DNA of 64,000 bases from NCBI GenBank assembly GCA_030704615.1, contig CM060734.1:4650001-4714000 (forward strand). Direction: 5' to 3'. This stretch comes from Takakia lepidozioides (taxonomy: Eukaryota; Streptophyta; Takakiopsida; Takakiales; Takakiaceae). Of this stretch, positions 56,116-64,000 are shown in pieces. The translations under genes and the position numbers were made by a program. Each line of letters starts with the position of its first letter. Positions within the stretch are counted from its first letter, which is position 1. The notes under the pieces were generated by a model that had not been told where the DNA came from, did no database searches, and worked only from the letters and a program-made list of their open reading frames with translations.

Positions 56116-56841
56116 TGTCGCGGCCCTTCGCCTTGAGAGCAGAGGGTTGGGACACGAGAGGGGCTGCCCTTGTGGTGGAGGTAGTGGCAACAATAGATGC
56201 GGGGGCTGAAGCACCCTTGAGTGCCCAAGGCACTCAAGGAGGCGGAGGCGCTCACTAGGTAGAGCCCCGCACACCGGGTTGCGGTGGGGGTGGTTCCACG
56301 AGGGGTGGTGGTAGCTTAGTGGGACTTAGTGGGGGTGGCATAGGACTCACCATGGGGGGGGAGACCTTGTGGTGGGAGTCGTGGGGAGTCTTGGGACTCA
56401 TCATGGTCCAATGGGACCGTGGTGGGTGGGCCAAGACTCACCGCGACTCATCACCGGGAGTCGAGGGTTTTCGTGGTGGTTCGCCATAAAATGGCATGGT
56501 TGTTTGTGAAACCCCCGCGGACAGTCACAGAAGTATATATAGGGAGTAGTAACCCCGAGAACGGTGCAAGCCCGTTGGTGACCAAAAACTAGTGAGTAAG
56601 CGAGCGAGCCGGAAAGCGACCAAGGAGTGGGGAGCTAGTCCGGACTGCCATCTACCAAAGGGAATTTCCACTAGGCCCAAATTGATGGAGGGTCTTTTGG
56701 TAGAGTAAAGGGGGACCATTATGTCCCGGTGAGTAGCCGAAGCTCCGAGTTGGCCCGGCGGCTAGGTTGGGAGTTAGGCGCGCGCATCAAAGCGAGTAAC
56801 TATGACTTGAAGGGGAGCTTACCGAAGTGAGGTGCGCGACA
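56116..56841 (+). repeat. 5' LTR of Ty3/gypsy element 3
   Basis: 726 bp beginning TGTCGCGG and ending GCGCGACA, so the ends are inverted repeats TGTCGCG/CGCGACA. It is inserted in the RT of element 2. GTGG/GGGGAG-rich in its first half; a TATA-like 'tatatatagg' lies near 56534-56543. Confidence 0.88.
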
Positions 56842-56843
56842 CT

Positions 56844-56855
56844 TGGTATCAGAGC
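56844..56855 (+). other. Primer-binding site of element 3 (initiator tRNA-Met type)
   Basis: TGGTATCAGAGC, the standard plant Ty3/gypsy and copia primer site, two bases after the LTR end. Confidence 0.93.
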
Positions 56856-56896
56856 TTAGAGTTCAATACGCGATCGTCCTTGGGATCGGCCTCATC

Positions 56897-57949
56897 ATGG
56901 GGTCGGGCAAGCCAAAGCAAAAGCGGAACGGCCCGAAAGATGATGATCCTGGTGAGCCCGATGGGGGCGATGTGTCACCAAAGCGGCCATTTGAGGAAGC
57001 GATGCATGCTTTTGAAAACGAGGCCGCTAAAAAACGGGAGGAATCTGAGGAGTCGGAGCCCGAGGAATTCCTGAGAGCTCCGACAGACCAACAGATGCCT
57101 CCGATGCCAACAGCCTTTTGGGAAGGGTTGTTGGCGCAGTTTGGCGGGACGTTGAAAGACGTGTTGGAGGCGGCTAATGCTACTTCCACTAAGGCAAAGT
57201 TTAAGGTGAAGCCTAAGGAACCCGGCACCTTCGAGGGCGTCCAAAATCGGAAGGCACTCAACACCTGGCTCTTGGAGCAGTTTGTGCCCCTCAACGTGTC
57301 CTGGCTCGCCCGGGACAACATGAGGAATTTGAAGCAAACGGATGATATTCGGGGATATGTTCAGGCTTTCAATGTGCTGTTGCTTGAAGTCACGGACATG
57401 GCAAAACCAGAAATGGTCTTCAACTTTGTAGCGGGACTGGCCCCATGGGCCAGGCGGAAGTTGGAGGAGAAGCCACCTAAGACTTTGAACGAGGCAATTG
57501 AGAGGGCTGAATGTTTCTCGGATGTCCCTAGGGGCGAAAGACAAGGCCGTACGGAGCTGAACCACAAGAAGACCCGGCGGGAGGGTGACTCCTTTCGACC
57601 GGAAAAGAAGTGGGATAGGCCACGCGGCGACAATGGCACATGGAAATCAAAGGGAGGGCCTTCACACGCCAAAACGACACCCAGTGCTCCGGAAGGAAAA
57701 TCAGGTGCGACGCCTTATGACAGACAAAAGGCGACCTTCGATGGAGTGTGCTTTAATTGCGGGGAGCCCGGGCACATGGCTAAGAAGTGTGCAAAACCCC
57801 GACAAATGAACATGACTCAGGCGACCACAGAGCTGTCGGAAGATTCCATCAGCCGCTTGGTGGAAGCGGTGGTCGCCAAGACTTGCAAGGTAGGCAACTA
57901 CTCTTGTGAGTTGTATCAGGAAACTGGCGCCCTGCGTAAAGGGAGTTAG
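56897..57949 (+). CDS. gag: Gag of Ty3/gypsy element 3 (internally deleted)
   Basis: Starts at ATG 56897 ('MGSGKPKQKRNGPKDDDPGE'). The capsid part runs 'KEPGTFEGVQNRKALNTWLL' straight into 'EQFVPLNVSWLARDNMRNLK' and 'VQAFNVLLLEVTDMAKPEMV'. The family's middle section (the Y-x-x-x-x-L-x-x-x-A-x-x-W-W region) seems to be missing, which suggests an in-frame deletion near 57270. One CCHC knuckle, 'CFNCGEPGHMAKKC'. TAG at 57947-57949 separates it from the protease in the same frame. Confidence 0.88.
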   Translation: MGSGKPKQKRNGPKDDDPGEPDGGDVSPKRPFEEAMHAFENEAAKKREESEESEPEEFLRAPTDQQMPPMPTAFWEGLLAQFGGTLKDVLEAANATSTKAKFKVKPKEPGTFEGVQNRKALNTWLLEQFVPLNVSWLARDNMRNLKQTDDIRGYVQAFNVLLLEVTDMAKPEMVFNFVAGLAPWARRKLEEKPPKTLNEAIERAECFSDVPRGERQGRTELNHKKTRREGDSFRPEKKWDRPRGDNGTWKSKGGPSHAKTTPSAPEGKSGATPYDRQKATFDGVCFNCGEPGHMAKKCAKPRQMNMTQATTELSEDSISRLVEAVVAKTCKVGNYSCELYQETGALRKGS

Positions 57950-58603
57950 TTATTGTTCGTGGATGGGATAATTTCCGGAACTAATGTGTTGTTGTTGGTG
58001 GACACAGGAGCGTCGCACTCCTTCATGACAACGGCAACGGCATGAAAGCTGGGGCTCCCGACAAGTGACGTGGGGGCCTCTATTGAGGTGCGTTCTGCCA
58101 AAGGAGAACCAGAATTGGCGACGAGGTTGACGTTCGATGTTCCTCTTCAACTGGGGAGTTGGGAGGGATGTGAGAACTTCACCATTTGTGAGATCGATGG
58201 AGTGGATCTCATTTTGGGGATGATCTTTTTGAGCAAATCCGGAGCGGTCATAGATGGCCGCAAGAGAGTAGTCACGCTGCTGTGTGGGAATGGTGACGAA
58301 ATTTTACGAGTGTCGAAAATGCTCAAACCCGTGGGAGGGCGAATAAACCTTCTGTTAGCAAGGGAGTGGGTCGTGGAGGAGCCACACGAGCCCTAGTTTT
58401 TGCTTTACGTAAGAGAAGTGAAAGGAGAAGGCGATGGGGAGCCGAGCCCAGATTGGATCAAGGGGATCTTGGAGAAATACCAGGATGTGATGCTGGAGGA
58501 TTTACCAAGCGGCTTGCCACCGCGAAGGGGAGTTGATCACAAGATTGAGGTGATACCGGGATCGGAGCCGCCTGCCAAGGCGAAAGCCACGAAGGCAGAA
58601 TAA
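57950..58603 (+). pseudogene. Protease of element 3
   Basis: Same frame as gag. 'VLLLVDTGASHSFMTTATA' holds the D-T-G-A catalytic box. TGA at 58043-58045 and TAG at 58394-58396 interrupt; 'GVDLILGMIFLSKSGAVIDG' is the conserved C-terminal box (compare ILGMDWL). After the second stop comes the PR-RT linker, 'KYQDVMLEDLPSGLPPRRGV', ending with TAA at 58601-58603. Confidence 0.85.
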
Positions 58604-58607
58604 CGAG

Positions 58608-58674
58608 GTTCCACTTTCTTTTTTCTCTTCTCTTAAATAAATAGATAAATTCCAATGTAAATTTTGTTTTACAG
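58608..58674 (+). other. Intron-like 67-bp insertion in element 3 pol
   Basis: GT at 58608, pyrimidine- and AT-rich body, TTTTACAG ending at 58674. Removing it joins the linker frame to the RT frame ('AE*RG' to '[10 protein letters not shown]') without a shift. It lies at the protease-RT junction. Confidence 0.55.
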
Positions 58675-59234
58675 GCTTGCCCTACCGGTTGAGCCACAAA
58701 GAGTTGGTCGAGCTGAAGACTCAGCTCAAGGATCTAATGTCAAAGGGGTACATTCGGCCGAGTAAGTCACCTTACGGAGCCCCGGTGCTATTCGCAGACA
58801 AGAAGGATGGGACGCTGCGGATGTGTGTTGATTACAGGGCTCTGAATAAGGTGACTATCAAAAACCGGTACCCTTTGCCAAGGATCGACGACCTTTTTGA
58901 TCGGTTGGCAGGAGCGAAGTATTTCAGCCGGATCGATTTGCGCTCCGGCTATCATCAAATTTGAGTGGCGGAAGGAGATGAGGAGAAGACCGCGTGCAGG
59001 ACAAGATATGGTTCGTACAAGTTCTTGATGATGCCTTTTGGGCTCACCAACGCACCCGCGACCTTTAGCACGCTAATGAACAGCATTTTTCAGGAGTGGT
59101 TGGATGACTTTGTGATCGTGTACATCGACGACATCTTGGTGTACTCGAAAACAAAGGAAGAGCACCTGGAGCACCTAAAAAGGGTGTTCCAGAAATTGCG
59201 GGAAGGGAAGCTGTATGCCAAAGCTTCAAAGTAA
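58675..59234 (+). pseudogene. Reverse transcriptase of element 3
   Basis: '[20 protein letters not shown]', '[20 protein letters not shown]', '[14 protein letters not shown]' (first Asp), TGA at 58962-58964, '[20 protein letters not shown]' and '[20 protein letters not shown]' with an intact Y-I-D-D box. A small deletion at 59232-59240 shifts the frame before 'VEFLGHVITQDG'. Confidence 0.93.
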
Positions 59235-59236
59235 AA

Positions 59237-60226
59237 GTGGAGTTCCTGGGGCATGTGATTACACAGGATGGGATCAAAATGGATGACAGAAAGATGAGGG
59301 CGATCTTGGACTGGGAGCCTCCGACTTCGGTCTCGGGAGTGCGATCCTTCCTAGGACTCGACTCCTATTACCGGAAGTATGTGAGAAATTTCGCCAAGAT
59401 CGCGGGGCCGCTGTCAGACCTTCTGTGTAAATCCAAAGTCTGGGTATGGAACACCTTTTGTGGCCAAGCTTTTGCCGAGTTGAAGCAGCGGATGGCAGAA
59501 GCTCCAGTCCCCAAAATTCCGGAGTTCGACCATCCATTTGAGATCCATACAGATGCGTCGGACTTCGCAATTGGGGGTGTACTCATGCAGGATGGACGTC
59601 CAGTGGCTTACGAAAGTAAGAAACTGAATGAAGTGGAGCGATGGTGGCCTACGCACGAGAAAGAAATGAAGGCGGTGGTGCATTGCCTTGAGCTTTGGCG
59701 CCACTATATTGGTTCCAACCCGGTGAAGGTGTTCATGGACAATGTCACGGTGAAGTATTTTGCCACGCAACCTAAGTTGTCCCCAAAACAAATTAGGTGG
59801 CAAGACACTTTGGCACTGTTCGACGTGGATATCCAATACAAACGGGGATGGGACAATGTGGTGGCCGATGCTTTAAGTAGAAAGCAGCAGCTCATGTTGG
59901 TGTACAAGGGCGAGACGACGCTCCAAAAGAAGATCCGGAAGGCTTACCGGAAGGGTGAGATGGCGAAATCCGTGATACGGGACTTGAGGATGGGGGTTAA
60001 ATCGCAGTCTCACTTGCAAAATGGACTGCTCCGGTATAAGCAAAAGCGTCTCTACGTACTGAAGGGAGGGATCAGAGATAGTCTCTTGAGAGAATGCCAT
60101 GATGGCCCGTTTGCGGGCCACGGCGGAGCCAAGCACACCGCGACACTCTTGAAGAAAGAGTATTTCTGGCCCAAACTGAGGGAGGAGGCCGAGGAGTATG
60201 TCAAGACATGCACCACATGCCAATAA
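59237..60226 (+). CDS. RT thumb, RNase H and integrase N-terminus of element 3
   Basis: Long open frame: 'VSGVRSFLGLDSYYRKYVRN' (thumb), RNase H 'FEIHTDASDFAIGGVLMQDG', 'HEKEMKAVVHCLELWRHYI' and 'DNVVADALSRK', then the integrase HHCC zinc site 'AGHGGAKHTATLLKKEYFWP' with 'CTTCQ'. It stops at TAA 60224-60226 directly after CTTCQ. The RNase H acidic residues appear intact. Confidence 0.93.
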   Translation: MEFLGHVITQDGIKMDDRKMRAILDWEPPTSVSGVRSFLGLDSYYRKYVRNFAKIAGPLSDLLCKSKVWVWNTFCGQAFAELKQRMAEAPVPKIPEFDHPFEIHTDASDFAIGGVLMQDGRPVAYESKKLNEVERWWPTHEKEMKAVVHCLELWRHYIGSNPVKVFMDNVTVKYFATQPKLSPKQIRWQDTLALFDVDIQYKRGWDNVVADALSRKQQLMLVYKGETTLQKKIRKAYRKGEMAKSVIRDLRMGVKSQSHLQNGLLRYKQKRLYVLKGGIRDSLLRECHDGPFAGHGGAKHTATLLKKEYFWPKLREEAEEYVKTCTTCQ

Positions 60227-61018
60227 AACCGGAGCGAGTACAAAAAGCAAACGGGGCTGTTACAACCCTTGCCGATTCCAGAGGGGTCTTGGGAAAGTGT
60301 CTCGATGGATTTCATGACTGCTATGCCGCTGTCAAAATGATTTGATGTGATCATGGTGGTGGTGGATAGGTTCAGTAAAATGGGCCATTTCATTCCCACC
60401 AAGGAGACAGCAACGGCGCAGGAGACGGGGCGACTTTACTTCGCCCACGTCTTCAAGCATTATGGACTTCCGAAGGATATTGTCTCGGACCGCGATCCAA
60501 AGTTTACGAGTAAATTTTGGAGGGCACTTTGGAAGAAAATGGGGACGAGGCTCAAGATGAGCACCGCTTTCCGACCTACGACGGATGGCCAAACGGAAAG
60601 GGTGAATTCCGTAGTGAAGCAGATCTTGCGGAATTACGTGTCGGCAGACCAATCGGACTGGGTGGAGCACTTGGATGCGGCAGAGTTCTGTTATAATAAC
60701 ACAAAACACTCCGCAACGGGAGTTTCCCCTTTCGTATTGGTCTATGGAAAAGCACCTCTGGTGCCGACAAGTTGGGCCGCCCAAGACGTTGAGGAACCGG
60801 CAGCAACAGCGGTGCTGGAGGAACGCGAGCGTTTATTGAAGCTTGCAAAGTATAACATTGCCAAAGCCAGGAAACGGTATGAACGGCAGGCGAATCGGAA
60901 GCGGAGGGAAGTTAAGTTTGAGGCAGGCACGGAGGTCTGGTTGAACATCAAGAATTTTCGACTACCTCCGGAAGTGAGTCCGAAGTTCGTACCTCCGTAT
61001 GCAGGGCCCTTTCGCATC
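60227..61018 (+). pseudogene. Integrase catalytic part of element 3, truncated
   Basis: 'SWESVSMDFMTAMPLSK' (first Asp), TGA at 60338-60340, 'IVSDRDPKFTSKFWRALWKK' (second Asp), 'TDGQTERVNSVVKQILRNY' (Glu) and a C-terminal 'VWLNIKNFRLPP' / 'FVPPYAGPFRIE'. The ORF then runs into the dispersed repeat at 61018, so any chromodomain and the 3' LTR are lost. The residues 'VSYFMSMSGMSG...' read after this point belong to the repeat. Confidence 0.92.
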
Positions 61019-61475
61019 GAGGTTAGCTATTTCATGAGCATGAGTGGCATGAGCGGCATGAGCGGAGTAGCAAGTCAATCGGTTTTCATGAGCAGAAGTA
61101 CAAATTTTGGAAATTAAAAAAAACATTAAAAACATTATTTTAATGGAATGTGTCAGGAAAAAAAACCAATATAATATTCATTGTTTGAAGTAAAAATTGT
61201 AGTTTTGAGAGCCGTGCTCATGATATTTCGTCTTCCGCTTATGCGAATTCCGAGCGACATCTGCAAAAATGGCGCTGAATTTCGCGGTAATAGGTGTCTC
61301 CGGCAAAAAATGGTGCCGAATTTCGCGGCTATAGGTCCCAACATGGCAGGTGTGTAAGCCCAAAATTTGGAAATGTGGCGCCGAATTTTGGTACATGGTG
61401 CCGGGGATTGCACAAATGTTAGGCAGTTCTTGGGCCATGTAACTAGAGATTCGGCGCCATTTTTTCAGATATCGG
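61018..61475. repeat. ~460-bp dispersed repeat (copy 2) with GGCGCC cores
   Basis: Same sequence and orientation as 9673-10160, starting 'cgaggttagctatttcatga'. It truncates element 3 and ends at the inverted core ATTCGGCGCCATTTTTTC just before the second MULE copy. In copy 1 about 1.3 kb, including the MULE 3' exons, lies between this repeat and the equivalent point (11462). Confidence 0.8.
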
Positions 61476-61477
61476 AC

Positions 61478-64000
61478 TTGCGGTGCTCGACGACACCTCC
61501 TCGGGCAACATCACGGGACCACGAGGGAGCGTGCGAATATTCTTGTCAGCTCGCCATGAATCCTCTTCTCCGCCAGGTGCCTCGTCAAGTCTTCGTCTCA
61601 CTGGACAGGTGTGAACATCTCCTTCCAAGTGTTGGCCACTTCGAAGCAATGACGTGTCCCGAAGGCCCTCTCGCAAGGCTGCCACCCACTTGCGAGGATT
61701 CTTTGATCTGGAGGTAGTCCGCATCAGCATTTCCTGCCTGTCCGGCCCCAAGCCCCACTGTTTCCCTTTCAAGAACTCGTTGTACCTGCATTGCTGCATA
61801 ATTGACCTCACAATGTCCTCCGTTGTGGCAATGAGGATGTCCACCAGATGCGCCGCAAATGAAGCACGCCATGAAGAATGTACTGATTCGGCCATGTTTG
61901 TTGTTGGCATGTCGGTGTCGGAGTCGAGACACATTTCTGCACATGCACATGTTGAGGTTACAAGCAAATTACAAATAATGAGTAGCTAGCATAATATTCA
62001 ACGGGACGCAAATTCGTCCAACTCACCTCCCGCATATAGTCGCCAAACTGGAGGAAACGATAATGCCACCATGCTAGCCAACTGACAAACTGTGTCTCTG
62101 CATCATCCAAGGTGGGAGCACGCTTCCACGCAAGACACATGGAACGGTGCTCCTCTCTGAAAGCTGGCGCCACGAGCCTGGTTGTGTACTGCGACAAGCT
62201 CTGCAGAATATGGAACCCACAAGATCTCTCCTTGCTTTTCATCGGAACATTGGGGTCTTCCCCGTACACCCTTCAGATGGCAGCCCAATTTGCTTGTGCG
62301 TTGTCCGCCATGAAACCACGGAAATTGGGAGGGGGCAATCCTGCCCTAGCCATCTGTTTGTTTATTCCCTGCCAAAGAAGCATCTCCGATTGTGTGTCCT
62401 CTCTTTTCATCTCACAAATAACAATTGTCATTAGCATCCTGCAGTGGGTGTCATAGACATGTGCACCCATTGTCACCCACTCGTGATTTGTAATTCGCTT
62501 GATATGGTCGAACATGACCCAATTGTTTGACAAGTCCCCACTCGTCATCCGGTGGACCAGTTCGACGCCGCTGCCAGGCTCACACGTTGATATTTTGAAT
62601 ACGAAACGGCGATCTGCCTCAGTCCCTTGTCCTAGAAACCTACTTCCATGAATGTAGTCATATCCAAATCGTCGCTTCACCTCCAGAATGGAGTGCATAT
62701 CCGAGCCACGCCCAATTCTCTGTTTGCAGGAGACAATGTGGTTTTGGACATTCGGTGAACAGACGTGGAACATTGACTCCAGCAATGCCTCCATTTCCTT
62801 CTCATCGAGAGGAACTCTGTTGGAGCCGTCTTCCGACATAATTCTGGCCAATGCCATCTTATGGGCGGCCTGCAGCTGTATCTATTTGGGTTTGGCACTA
62901 GGTCTCAACTTAACCTCCTCCTACACGAGCTGCTCTGCCTCGTGGGCAGCCTCCCGCGAGTTCCCCCTCGCCAATTTGTGACAATGGGAACCAACGTGTA
63001 TGCAAGCTCGTGTGAGGTCAGGGAAATGGTGCAACACATAGAACTACTTGGCATTACAAATAGACATGCAATGTGGTGGTTCTTTGCAATGCGCACACTT
63101 AATTGTGGATTTTGGAACCTTCTCCTGAGCTCAAAATGGTTGATGAGCTGTGCCTGTCCAATCCGTCTCGTTCCTGTGACCTCTGGATTTAAAGTGGAAG
63201 CAAGTTGGAGAGAAAAACCACAACGCGCCCGCACAAACAACGTAGCGCACCCGCACACCATCGAGCATCTTCATGCTGGTGGTTTTGGTGATGCACCAAG
63301 GATGACCGTCATGTTTCCTATCCATATCTGTCAACATTCCGGACGCCCTCGAATAGTCCGTTCGAGGAGGGAACTCAAAGAAGATATTACCGTCGACGTC
63401 TGCGGGAAGGCATGTAACGGATTTAATTGCAAACTTGCTGTAGTTCAGGAATGCGGCCCCTAGCCTTTGCGCAATAACTGCCAACGGTATGCAGTCAGAA
63501 GGTATATGACCAGTGCAAATGCGCTGCACAAACCAATAATTGTGGCGTCTGACAAGAAGCGTGGGGGGGCGAGCGTGCAAGCACCTTCCCCATGGACAGA
63601 GGGAACTAACAGAGGTGGCATTACAGTGGGTCTGATTGCAAGATTGAGTGCGAGACCCTCGCTGCCAAAAGTCAACATTCAACAAAATGCAACATTGCAC
63701 AAAAAGTGGAAGTTTGGTTCAAAGGAGACATTTTTATTAATAATGAACTGTGACAAGTATGGATGCCCTCACAAACCAAGGGAAGCCAAAAGTATGCATG
63801 CAATCCATGCTCCGGTAAGTTGGGAATTTGCTCCCGTGTTGCACTGTTCTCACCAAGAAGCTGGAACCTCGATTGGCCTCTCAATAAGTTCATGACTGAT
63901 AGGGTGTCGGTAGGTGAAGACAATGGATGCAACCCATTCGCCTTTGGTGTAGTGGACAACGGTGTCATGTCCTCCGATATATGCACCATCGTAAATCGAG
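61478..64000 (-). mobile_element. MULE-type transposase gene, copy 2 (runs off window)
   Basis: Collinear with 11462-14800 of copy 1, same strand, by eye over 90% identical. Differences: the SWIM-like 3' part is missing (junction with the repeat at 61477), and copy-1 segment ~13475-14254 is deleted near 63450 with a short shared 'aactacagcaagtt'-side junction. The DDE core frame (62857-62273) reads 'MALARIMSEDGSNRVPLDEK' through 'FRGFMADNAQANWAAI' and stops at TGA 62273-62275, which is CGA in copy 1; it resumes to 61958. The 5' end lies outside the window. Confidence 0.7.

Noticed and set aside
61021-61117. Met-Ser-Gly repeat as a natural C-terminus of the integrase
   Set aside because: The sequence belongs to the dispersed repeat also found at 9673, so it is an accidental readthrough.

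Overview
The window looks like repeat-dense nuclear DNA of a streptophyte: a charophyte green alga, or less likely an early land plant. The reasons are GT-AG introns, plant-type CACTA (Tnp2), MULE and Ty3/gypsy elements, an initiator-tRNA-Met type primer site, and above all Ty3/gypsy elements that carry a C5-cytosine methyltransferase (DNMT), a combination I know of from charophytes and dinoflagellates. The species call is an inference. No bacterial operon, rRNA or tRNA gene was recognised.\n\nLayout. 0.5-2.5 kb (-): decayed gene with a DUF7869-like transposase-type core. 5.4-6.5 kb (-): SET-domain pseudogene. 6.7-9.7 kb: hairpin, (GA)n, foldback and tandem repeats. 9.7-15.4 kb: short dispersed repeat plus a MULE-type transposase gene (-). 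15.5-17.5 kb: two arrays of 96-bp units built on a GGCGCC-centred hairpin. The core lies in opposite orientations in the two arrays, and the first holds a ~47-bp scrap of the DNMT retroelement. 17.9-20.6 kb (+): multi-exon gene with a ParB-like domain. 20.7-24.3 kb: palindromes and other repeats.\n\n24.4-29.57 kb (+): DNMT retroelement copy A (gag-protease-DNMT, cut off before RT). 33.0-35.3 and 46.3-47.13 kb (+): one CACTA Tnp2 gene split by DNMT retroelement copy B (-, 35316-46263). B has the order gag-PR-DNMT-RT-RNase H-integrase-PHD finger, a TAGG target duplication and two unlike LTRs. A second, diverged LTR of B's family starts at 47131. 49.8-51.3 kb (-): unusual non-LTR-type reverse transcriptase. 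51.3-56.1 kb (+): Ty3/gypsy element 2, cut in its RT by Ty3/gypsy element 3 (56116-61018), which is itself cut by the short repeat and a second MULE copy running off the end.\n\nThe striking system is the DNMT retroelement. It encodes a writer of cytosine methylation and a candidate chromatin reader (PHD finger) fused to the integrase. Both copies are broken by stops or frameshifts, but each breaks in different places, so the domain plan can be read from the pair. All five nonsense codons that can be compared between paired copies in this window are C-to-T changes, as expected if the repeats were methylated and then deaminated.
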